A stretch of DNA of 8,671 nucleotides, taken from positions 1-8,671 of the forward strand of contig JABDIW010000029.1 in assembly GCA_013003515.1 (NCBI GenBank), in the 5' to 3' direction. The notes beneath the pieces were generated by a model. The model was not told where the DNA came from, did no database searches, and worked only from the letters and a program-made list of their open reading frames with translations. Positions 1 to 5,418 of the stretch are shown here, in pieces (within the stretch, counting starts at the first letter, position 1; the number at the start of each line of letters is the position of its first letter). The position numbers were made by a program, and so were the translations under genes. The stretch is from Acidimicrobiia bacterium. Lineage in GTDB: Bacteria; Actinomycetota; Acidimicrobiia; Spongiisociales; UBA5794.

Positions 1-1118
1 GCACCGTTGGTGCCTGCATGCACGTGACCGCCGAGACGGCGAACCTGATGCTGGCTCTCCGCGACGGTGGTGCCTCCGTGGTTCTCTGCGCCTCGAACCC
101 GTTGTCCACCCAGGATGACGTCGCCGCCGCCCTCGTGGCGGAGGGGATACCCGTCTTCGCCAGGCGGGGCGAAGACTCTGCGACGTTCTACGAGCACATC
201 AATGCGGTCCTCGACACCGAGCCCGAGATCGTGTTCGACGATGGGGCCGACATGGTCACCGTCCTCCACAAGGAACGGGCCTCCCAAGTCGTTCTCGGAG
301 GTCTCGAGGAGACCACGACGGGCGTGATCCGTCTTCGGGCGATGGCAGCCGACGGAGTGCTCCGGTTCCCCGTGGTGGCCGTCAACGACAGTGATACCAA
401 GCACCTGTTCGACAACCGGCATGGCACGGGCCAGTCATCACTGGACGGGCTGATGCGAGCCGCCAACATCCTGTTTGCGGGCAAGACGGTCGTCGTCGTC
501 GGATACGGCGACTGCGGGACCGGGGTCGCTCAACGCGCCGCCGGTCTGGGCGCAGACGTCGTTGTCGTCGAGGTGAACCCGATCCGGGCGGTTGCCGCAG
601 CCATGGAGGGTCACCGTGTGATGACGATGGCCGATGCTGCCGCCGCTGGCGACGTGTTCGTCACGGCGACGGGCAACATCCACGTCATCCGTGAGGAGCA
701 TTTCGCCGTCATGAAGTCGGATGCCATCGTTTCCAACGCAGGTCACTTCGATGTCGAGATCGATCTCATCGCCCTCGACGGCGTGGCCACCTCGACACGT
801 CGCATCCGCGACAACCTCGATGAGTACCTGATGCCTGACGGGCGCCGCATCCTCGTCGCCGCTGAGGGCAGGCTGGTGAATCTCGGAGCAGCCGAAGGCC
901 ATCCCGCCGATGTCATGGACATGTCGTTCTCCGACCAGGCACTGGCCGCCGAGTGGCTGTTCGAGAACGCCGCCGAGCTCGAGAACGACGTCCACGTGCT
1001 CCCCGACGAGCTCGACACCGAGGTCGCCCGTCTCAAGCTCGCCAGCATGGGAGGCGGCCTCGAGGAACTGACGCCCGAGCAGGTGAAGTACCTGGCCTCC
1101 TGGGGTCAAGGAACGTAG
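1..1118 (+). CDS. ahcY: S-adenosylhomocysteine hydrolase, short archaeal/Thermotoga-type (5' end missing)
   Basis: Cytosolic NAD-dependent enzyme that splits S-adenosylhomocysteine into adenosine and homocysteine, relieving product inhibition of SAM methyltransferases. The reading frame is open from base 3, so the true start lies upstream; roughly 35-50 N-terminal residues are missing by comparison with family members as I remember them. Visible family motifs: SNPLSTQDD, EETTTG, the active-site stretch with KHLFDN (Lys, Asp, Asn), the Rossmann loop GYGDCGTG, and NAGHFDVEI. The position that is a conserved Cys in mammalian enzymes is Thr (DNRHGT). The protein stops at KYLASWGQGT and lacks the C-terminal KPDHYRY tail of eukaryotic and most bacterial enzymes. 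Both traits match the Thermotoga/archaeal subgroup. Some archaeal members prefer S-inosylhomocysteine, so substrate choice is less certain than the fold. The gene is convergent with the protease gene downstream. Confidence 0.95.
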   Translation, partial: TVGACMHVTAETANLMLALRDGGASVVLCASNPLSTQDDVAAALVAEGIPVFARRGEDSATFYEHINAVLDTEPEIVFDDGADMVTVLHKERASQVVLGGLEETTTGVIRLRAMAADGVLRFPVVAVNDSDTKHLFDNRHGTGQSSLDGLMRAANILFAGKTVVVVGYGDCGTGVAQRAAGLGADVVVVEVNPIRAVAAAMEGHRVMTMADAAAAGDVFVTATGNIHVIREEHFAVMKSDAIVSNAGHFDVEIDLIALDGVATSTRRIRDNLDEYLMPDGRRILVAAEGRLVNLGAAEGHPADVMDMSFSDQALAAEWLFENAAELENDVHVLPDELDTEVARLKLASMGGGLEELTPEQVKYLASWGQGT

Positions 1119-1132
1119 GTCCAGACGCGGTA

Positions 1133-1162
1133 GAGGGAGGGAGTCGGGCAGCTCCCTCCCTC
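1133..1162. terminator. Perfect 11-bp inverted repeat between convergent genes, candidate bidirectional terminator
   Basis: Arm GAGGGAGGGAG (1133-1143) is exactly complementary to CTCCCTCCCTC (1152-1162), with an 8-nt loop (1144-1151). It begins 15 bp after the ahcY stop and lies 32 bp from the stop of the minus-strand protease gene, so it is placed to end transcripts from both sides. No T-run follows on either strand. It would therefore be a hairpin of the U-tract-less kind often proposed in high-GC actinobacteria, or an mRNA 3'-end stabiliser. The repeat is plain; the function is inferred. Confidence 0.6.
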
Positions 1163-1194
1163 CGGCCCCTCCCCCAAAGTCGGGAAGGGAAGTC

Positions 1195-3069
1195 TCAGTC
1201 GATGTCCGGGTACGGCTCGAGCTCGATCGACTCGCGTCCGATCGACGGGCTCTGCGGGTCGCGGATGTCCACGACCACCGTTCCGTCGACGAGCGCATCC
1301 GATTCGGCCTTGCGAATCGTCTCCAGGATCTCCTTCTCCATGATCTCCTCGCGATCGATCAGCGCATCACGCAACGCGGCCACGATGTGGCGATGGTCGG
1401 TGAGGAGCCGGGTGACCTCGTGCTTGGCATCGTTGAGCAACGAGTTGACGTTCCTGCGTGCGGTCTCGTCGGCCAGGATGCGGGCGGTCAGGTTGCCGCC
1501 CATCAGTCCGGCTTCGATCGCCCGGAACGAGATGAGTGAGTCGCCGAGCCCGTACGAGCCGACCATGTCAGCTGCCAGCTGTGTGGCGCCGACCAGGTCT
1601 CCGGCAGGGCCGGTGCCCGACTCGCCGAAGAAGACCTCCTCGGCGACCATTCCGCCCAGAGCGATCTGCAGCAGCGTCTGCATCTCGTGATCACCGCGGG
1701 TGAACCGCTCCTCGCAGTCACGGTGGGCGAGGAGACCAAGGGCGTCGCGGCGTTTGATGATCGAGAGGACCTCGAGTTTGCGCCCCTTGCCGACCAGGTA
1801 GGCAATGGTGGCGTGGCCGGCCTCGTGGACGGCGATCGTCTCCTTCTCGGCGACCGGATACTCGGTGCGCTGCGGAAGGCCGATCTCTACCTCGAGCTGT
1901 GCCCTGCGCAGGTCCTTCAGGCTCAGCATCTTCCTGCCATGGCGAACCGCGATGAGCAGTGCCTCGTCGAACAGACGCTCGAGCGATGCCGGTGTGTACC
2001 CCATGGTCGCTCCCGCCATGTCGCTGCGGACCGAGTCGATGTCGAGCTCGTCCTCATGGGCCTTCTTCGACAGGAAGTAGTCGATGAGCTCCCGCCGATC
2101 GGTGCGGCCGGGGAGGTCGAAGTGGAGGATGCGGTCGAAGCGCCCGGGGCGCAACAGCGCCGGATCGAGCGAGTCGGCCCTGTTGGTGGCACCGATCAGC
2201 AAGACGTTGGCGAATGTCGGAACCTTGGTCTTCAAGGCGCGATGCGGCGGCAGGTATCGATTGAGCGTTCGCACCAGGCCGTTGTAGATCTGCTGTTTGC
2301 GGGTGGGCTCGTCGAAACTCTGCATCTGGATGAGGAGCTCGTTGACCACACCGCCGACACCCTCGCTGACTCCGGAGGGATCGACCCGAAGTCCCTTGGC
2401 CGTGGCCCGGGCCGTCCCCGGAGCCGGTGTCGACCCGGAGAGACCGCCGCGGCGAGTGGCGATGGCATCGATCTCCTCGATGAAGCCGATGGCGCCACCG
2501 TGGATGCGCGCCGTCTTGCGCAGCTGCCGGAAGAAGGACCGGATCTTGCGAGACGTGGCGCCGTACCACATGGACTGGAAGGCAGTGGATGAGACGAACA
2601 AGAACGGAACCCCGGCCTCTCTTGCCATGCCCTTGGCCAGGTGGGTCTTGCCGGTGCCCGGAGGTCCCTCGAAGAGCACACCGCGTCGGGGGCGGCCCCC
2701 CATCTGGTTGCGGAACTTGCGGTGGTTGAGGAAGACATCGAGGGTGTGGCGCACTTCGCCGAGCACCGCGCCGAGGCCCTTGACGTCGTCGAACCCGACG
2801 TCGAGCTGTTCAGGCAGATAGATCACGTGAGGTGAGCGACCGTTGCCCAGCATCGGGATGATGACTACCGCCGCGATGAGGAGCAGGATGATCACCATCG
2901 GGATGAAGAAGATGAATTCGTCCGGGATGTCGGGCAGACCCGGCGAGACCGGATTGCCCTGGAGGATTCGGATCCACAGCCATGCGGCTATTGGAGTGAG
3001 TACTGCGGCGATCTTGAAGAGACGCCGTCTCCGGTCGCGCTCGCGCGCTCGTGTGACATCGATGCCCAT
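1195..3069 (-). CDS. Divergent FtsH-like membrane-anchored AAA+ zinc metalloprotease
   Basis: Probable ATP-driven membrane protease of the FtsH (M41) family, 624 aa, that unfolds and degrades membrane or damaged proteins with its catalytic part in the cytosol. Order: basic N-terminus; two membrane segments (about 19-37 and 52-74) joined by only about 15 residues, so FtsH's usual periplasmic domain is absent; Walker A GPPGTGKT (135-142); pore loop with MWYG (167-170); Walker B GFIEEID (195-201); second region of homology with GATNR and the arginine fingers in GRFDR (R310, R313); zinc site HEAGH (415-419) with likely third ligand D491. The zinc site is intact, so it is probably an active protease. 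Two oddities: the Walker B aspartate is Glu (E198), and about 45-50 extra residues lie between Walker B and GATNR. The start is supported by GGAGG (3076-3080 on the minus strand), 6 nt before the ATG. It may be a paralogue alongside a canonical FtsH elsewhere; I give no symbol. Confidence 0.9.
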   Translation of the reverse strand: MGIDVTRARERDRRRRLFKIAAVLTPIAAWLWIRILQGNPVSPGLPDIPDEFIFFIPMVIILLLIAAVVIIPMLGNGRSPHVIYLPEQLDVGFDDVKGLGAVLGEVRHTLDVFLNHRKFRNQMGGRPRRGVLFEGPPGTGKTHLAKGMAREAGVPFLFVSSTAFQSMWYGATSRKIRSFFRQLRKTARIHGGAIGFIEEIDAIATRRGGLSGSTPAPGTARATAKGLRVDPSGVSEGVGGVVNELLIQMQSFDEPTRKQQIYNGLVRTLNRYLPPHRALKTKVPTFANVLLIGATNRADSLDPALLRPGRFDRILHFDLPGRTDRRELIDYFLSKKAHEDELDIDSVRSDMAGATMGYTPASLERLFDEALLIAVRHGRKMLSLKDLRRAQLEVEIGLPQRTEYPVAEKETIAVHEAGHATIAYLVGKGRKLEVLSIIKRRDALGLLAHRDCEERFTRGDHEMQTLLQIALGGMVAEEVFFGESGTGPAGDLVGATQLAADMVGSYGLGDSLISFRAIEAGLMGGNLTARILADETARRNVNSLLNDAKHEVTRLLTDHRHIVAALRDALIDREEIMEKEILETIRKAESDALVDGTVVVDIRDPQSPSIGRESIELEPYPDID

Positions 3070-3075
3070 TCCATT

Positions 3076-3080
3076 CCTCC
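3076..3080 (-). promoter_or_regulatory. Ribosome binding site of the FtsH-like gene
   Basis: On the minus strand the sequence reads AGGGAGG then six bases and ATG at 3069. It is one of the two clear Shine-Dalgarno sites in the window and fixes this start. An overlapping ATG at 3074 is out of frame. Confidence 0.75.
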
Positions 3081-3099
3081 CTAGTGCCCGATGCTTGGC

Positions 3100-3128
3100 A
3101 CCATACCCACGCTCCGTGGTCGTGTCGA
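3100..3128 (-). promoter_or_regulatory. Candidate housekeeping promoter of the FtsH-like gene
   Basis: On the minus strand, TCGACA (3128-3123; 5 of 6 matches to TTGACA) is followed after exactly 17 bp by TATGGT (3105-3100; 4 of 6 to TATAAT). Transcription would start near 3093, giving a leader of about 24 nt ending in the strong ribosome site. It fits by position and spacing, but short matches occur by chance and no transcript evidence is available here. Confidence 0.45.
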
Positions 3129-3130
3129 CC
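3107..3130. promoter_or_regulatory. Two overlapping 5-3-5 inverted repeats, candidate operator
   Basis: CCACG-CTC-CGTGG (3107-3119) and GGTCG-TGT-CGACC (3118-3130) are each perfect 5-bp inverted repeats with a 3-bp spacer. Their centres (3113 and 3124) are 11 bp apart, about one helical turn. They cover the spacer and -35 region of the candidate minus-strand promoter in the divergent gap, where a repressor for one or both genes would be expected. Short GC-rich palindromes are common, so the regulatory role is a guess. Confidence 0.3.
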
Positions 3131-3146
3131 GCTTTTTGTGGTAACG

Positions 3147-3518
3147 ATGGCGATTGAGTTCACCAGACACGAGCAGGCGCAGGCATTGCTGGCGGGTCGC
3201 GGCTTCGCCATGGCGTCCCGCATCCTGGGCCGTCGGGCCACCACGGCGGCCGACTTCGAGGCTGCGTTCACCCTGGAACGGGTCGATCTCGTTGCAGAGA
3301 TCCTCAGCCGGGAAGACCTCTGGCGGTTCGCCCGGGACCGCGTCGGGCCCCGTGACGGCGTATACGTCCTCGAACGCGACGAGGGCTTCGTCGTGTATCA
3401 CCAGGAGTCGGGTTTCGATGTCGACACCCGGGCCGGTCTCGACTTCGAGGCAGCCCGTGACGAGTTGATCGAGCGGCTCCTCATGCGAAGCGGTGTTCCC
3501 TACCGACCGCCGGGCTGA
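3147..3518 (+). CDS. Conserved-looking 123-aa protein of unknown function
   Basis: Not recognised. It is a small, soluble, charged protein with no signal peptide, membrane segment or cysteine. The N-terminal half looks helical (FTRHEQAQALLAGRGFAMAS; then an AADFEAAF-LERVDLVAEIL stretch). The centre looks like a beta hairpin (DGVYVLERDEGFVVYHQE), and the end is again helical (FEAARDELIERLL). I chose the ATG at 3147. An in-frame GTG at 3084 would add 21 residues, but that extension runs through the divergent promoter region and reads like non-coding sequence (PDAWHHTHAPWSCR). The ribosome site before 3147 is weak. The gene is divergent from the protease gene and 31 bp upstream of comF, so it may be the first gene of the comF-hpf transcript. 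Codon pattern matches its neighbours, so it is very likely real. Confidence 0.75.
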   Translation: MAIEFTRHEQAQALLAGRGFAMASRILGRRATTAADFEAAFTLERVDLVAEILSREDLWRFARDRVGPRDGVYVLERDEGFVVYHQESGFDVDTRAGLDFEAARDELIERLLMRSGVPYRPPG

Positions 3519-3549
3519 TCGCGTCACACCCGGCTCGTACGTTCGGCCC

Positions 3550-4275
3550 ATGCCTTGCCTGGCCTGTGGAACCTGGAGTGGTCGTGAACCCGTCTGTTCG
3601 CGCTGTGCCGGGAGCCTGAGGCCCGCACCCGATCGCCGGGTCGCCGGCGGTCTCCTCGCTCGCGCCGGGTACGCCCACGAAGGCGCCGCCCGGCGGCTCG
3701 TGCACCGGCTCAAGTACACCGGTCAGACGGGTGTCGCCCGCCTCCTCGCCGAGGCCATGGCACCGCTGGTGCCGCCCGCCGCCGAGGCAGTGGTGCCGAT
3801 TCCGCGATCCCGGATCAGGCACTGGCGATACGGCGTCGATCCCGCTGCCGACCTCGCCGCCGAGCTCGGCAGGATCTGTGGGATCCCGGTGGTCGACGCC
3901 CTGCGGCCTGCCCTCTGGTGGCCGCGCCATGCAGCTGCCGGTCGCTCTCAGAGACGATCGCCCGTGTTCGGCGTCGTGACGCGGTCGATCGATGGCCGGG
4001 TGGTGTTGGTCGACGATGTCGTCACAACCGGTGCCACGGCCATGGCCGCCGCTCGCCTCTTGTCGATGTGCTTCCCGGCCCTGGTCACAGCAACGGCTGC
4101 CGGTACAATCGAAACCAGGAGCCGGCCCGGCTCCGGTGAGCCAGGAGGTGAGGTGGCCGTCACAGCAACCAGACGAGCTACCCGATCCCCGGTCGCCCAT
4201 CCCGTCGTCGAAAGGAGCCCTGGTGCAAGCACGCGTCCATGGCAAGAACATGCACGTCGAAGAGGATCTCCGTGA
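3550..4275 (+). CDS. comF: ComF-family phosphoribosyltransferase-like protein with long C-terminal tail
   Basis: Cytosolic ComF/GntX-type protein, 241 aa from the chosen start; members assist DNA uptake in competent bacteria, but the biochemical role is poorly known. Visible: a four-cysteine zinc-finger-like N-terminus (C3, C6, C16, C19), the LKYTGQTG segment (54-61), VVPIPRSR (81-88), and the PRPP-binding loop VVLVDDVVTTGATA (151-164). The family's usual GFNQ-like stretch is altered to GVDP (95-98). The family normally ends soon after the PRPP loop helix and last strand, near residue 187; here about 54 low-complexity Arg/Ser/Pro-rich residues follow and overlap the start of hpf by 53 nt. ATG 3550 directly precedes the first Cys pair; an upstream GTG at 3493 would overlap the previous gene. 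No clear ribosome site is seen. A comF-hpf pair is common in actinobacteria and Firmicutes. Confidence 0.88.
   Translation: MPCLACGTWSGREPVCSRCAGSLRPAPDRRVAGGLLARAGYAHEGAARRLVHRLKYTGQTGVARLLAEAMAPLVPPAAEAVVPIPRSRIRHWRYGVDPAADLAAELGRICGIPVVDALRPALWWPRHAAAGRSQRRSPVFGVVTRSIDGRVVLVDDVVTTGATAMAAARLLSMCFPALVTATAAGTIETRSRPGSGEPGGEVAVTATRRATRSPVAHPVVERSPGASTRPWQEHARRRGSP
4082..4109 (+). promoter_or_regulatory. Candidate internal promoter for hpf and downstream genes
   Basis: TGGTCA (4082-4087; 4 of 6 to TTGACA), 16 bp, then TACAAT (4104-4109; 5 of 6 to TATAAT). It lies at the end of the conserved part of comF and would give a leader of about 107 nt before the hpf start. The -10 match is good for such GC-rich DNA. 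A separate promoter would allow hpf to respond to growth state independently of comF. This is motif evidence only. Confidence 0.4.
4084..4169 (+). repeat. 11-bp direct repeat in the comF tail
   Basis: GTCACAGCAAC occurs at 4084-4094 and again at 4159-4169, 75 bp apart and in the same comF frame, giving VTAT twice in the protein (residues 179-182 and 204-207). Sequence around the copies is only weakly alike. It may be a trace of an old small duplication that produced the tail, or coincidence. Confidence 0.35.
4118..4134 (+). repeat. GC-rich hairpin in the putative hpf leader
   Basis: GGAGCC (4118-4123) pairs perfectly with GGCTCC (4129-4134) around a 5-nt loop; the whole GGAGCCGG/CCGGCTCC element is symmetrical about C4126. 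It begins 9 bp after the candidate -10 box, so it would sit near the 5' end of an hpf transcript started there. No T-run follows, so it is more likely a leader structure or chance than a terminator. Confidence 0.35.
4211..4217 (+). promoter_or_regulatory. Ribosome binding site that fixes the hpf GTG start
   Basis: AAAGGAG is followed by CCCTG and the GTG at 4223. It selects this start over longer in-frame possibilities inside comF and over the internal ATG at 4250. Confidence 0.7.
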
Positions 4276-4768
4276 GCTCGTCACCGAGAAGATCGAGAAC
4301 GCCGGTCGCATCTGGGGCGACGCCGGAACCGCAGACGTCGAGTTCACAGCTTCGAACAACCCTCGGAACTCTGACGGGAAGTATCGCGTCGAGATCACGA
4401 CGAGCGTCTCCGGGCACCTGGTCAGGGTCGAGTCCAACGGCCATGACGAACGCACTGCCTTCGACCGCTCCATGGATGTCTTCGAGCGCCAGCTGAGACG
4501 GCTCAAGGAGCGAACGATCCAGCGATCGCGAACCGCCAACAAACGACTCAACCCGTCCCCCGAACCCTCCGATGAAGAGGACACGGGAGCGCCACGGATC
4601 GTGAGAACCAAGCGCTTCGCGATGAAGCCCATGATGCCGGAGGAGGCGATCATGCAGATGGAGATGCTGGGACACGAGTTCTACTTCTTCCTGAATGCAG
4701 AGTCGGACGCATATTGCGTCATCTACCGCCGGCGGGACGGATCGATTGGATTGATTGAACCGACATGA
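4223..4768 (+). CDS. hpf: Long-form ribosome hibernation promoting factor
   Basis: Cytosolic factor of 181 aa that binds the 30S decoding region in slow growth or stress and holds ribosomes inactive; the long form can dimerise ribosomes to 100S through its C-terminal domain. The N-terminal S30AE/HPF domain spans about 1-100 (QARVHGKNMHVEEDL at the start, and a basic helix with RQLRRLKER). An acidic, proline-containing linker follows (about 108-122), then the C-terminal dimerisation domain (about 125-181) with FAMKPMMPEEAIMQMEMLGH and FYFFLNAES. The GTG start at 4223 is supported by AAAGGAG ending 5 nt upstream and by the family's N-terminus. The 5' end lies inside the comF tail, and the stop overlaps the next start (ATGA, 4765-4768), which suggests translational coupling. 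Confidence 0.95.
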   Translation: MQARVHGKNMHVEEDLRELVTEKIENAGRIWGDAGTADVEFTASNNPRNSDGKYRVEITTSVSGHLVRVESNGHDERTAFDRSMDVFERQLRRLKERTIQRSRTANKRLNPSPEPSDEEDTGAPRIVRTKRFAMKPMMPEEAIMQMEMLGHEFYFFLNAESDAYCVIYRRRDGSIGLIEPT

Positions 4769-5415
4769 CTCGCTTGCTCGTCGTCGATGATGTGCCGCTG
4801 TTTCGGGCCGGGCTGATCGCAGCCCTCACCGAAGCCGGGTACGAGGTGGTCGGTGAAGCAGCTTCGGCCGAGGCCGGCGTTGCAGCCGCCGAGATCCACC
4901 ACCCGGACCTCGTTCTGCTCGATGTGTTGATGCCCGGGCTCTCCGGCATCGACGTCGTCGAGAAGATCTCGGCCGTCTCACCGTCGAGCGTCGTCGTGTT
5001 GCTCACCGCCAGCGAGTCCGAGGAGGACCTCCTCGCCGGGCTCAAGGCCGGTGCGCGGGGCTACATCGTGAAGGACACGCCTTTCCCTCAGCTCGTCGAG
5101 GCCATCCAGGCCGTCGCTGGGGGAGGGGCCTCGATCTCGCCACAGATGGCAGGCAAGCTCTTCGACGTGGCCCGCCAGCTACTGAGACACCAGGAGCTGC
5201 TCGCCACCAGGAAGCCCACCCTCACCGGACGCGAGATCGAGGTTCTGCAGCACGTAGCCGCGGGGATGACCAGCCGACGCATTGGCGAGGTGCTGTACAT
5301 CTCCGAGAACACAGTCAAGAACCACATCCGCAACATCCTCGACAAGCTCGGCCTCCACAGCCGCAACGAGGCAGTGCTGTACGCAGTCCGGGAGAACCTG
5401 ATCTCGCTGGGCTGA
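4765..5415 (+). CDS. NarL/LuxR-family response regulator
   Basis: Two-component response regulator, 216 aa, expected to bind DNA after phosphorylation by a histidine kinase. Receiver domain about 1-120 with acidic pair D8-D9, phospho-acceptor D53 (LVLLDVLMPG), switch residue T81 and K103 (YIVKDT), all canonical. A linker with a possible helix (DVARQLLRHQELL) leads to the LuxR-type helix-turn-helix at about 152-213 (LTGREIEVLQHVAAGM, then ISENTVKNHIRNILDKL). No kinase is encoded in the window, so it is an orphan here. Its ATG overlaps the hpf stop by 4 nt and no separate ribosome site is visible, so translation is likely coupled to hpf. Targets are unknown; its own operon or hibernation genes are reasonable candidates. 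Confidence 0.95.
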   Translation: MTRLLVVDDVPLFRAGLIAALTEAGYEVVGEAASAEAGVAAAEIHHPDLVLLDVLMPGLSGIDVVEKISAVSPSSVVVLLTASESEEDLLAGLKAGARGYIVKDTPFPQLVEAIQAVAGGGASISPQMAGKLFDVARQLLRHQELLATRKPTLTGREIEVLQHVAAGMTSRRIGEVLYISENTVKNHIRNILDKLGLHSRNEAVLYAVRENLISLG

Positions 5416-5418
5416 GCG

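Noticed and set aside
438..1298. Minus-strand open frame opposite ahcY running through the terminator region
   Set aside because: It lies antisense to a gene with unmistakable SAH hydrolase motifs, crosses the intergenic inverted repeat and overlaps the end of the protease gene in another frame.
1687..2592. Plus-strand open frame inside the FtsH-like gene
   Set aside because: The opposite strand encodes all FtsH motifs across the same interval; this is a shadow frame.
3132..3137. T-run in the divergent gap (GCTTTTTGTGG) as a terminator
   Set aside because: No stem precedes it, and it lies upstream of both divergent genes, where no transcript needs to end.
3084..3146. GTG at 3084 as start of the 123-aa gene
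   Set aside because: The extra 21 codons would cross the divergent promoter and inverted repeats, and the encoded residues look unlike the rest. ATG 3147 is preferred, although its ribosome site is weak.
3992..4222. Earlier in-frame start for hpf within comF
   Set aside because: HPF proteins begin close to the QARVHGKN-type strand, and AAAGGAG is correctly spaced only for GTG 4223.
3481..4653. Minus-strand open frame of 390 codons opposite comF and hpf
   Set aside because: The plus-strand frames carry ComF and HPF family motifs; this one yields low-complexity sequence with no recognisable domain.
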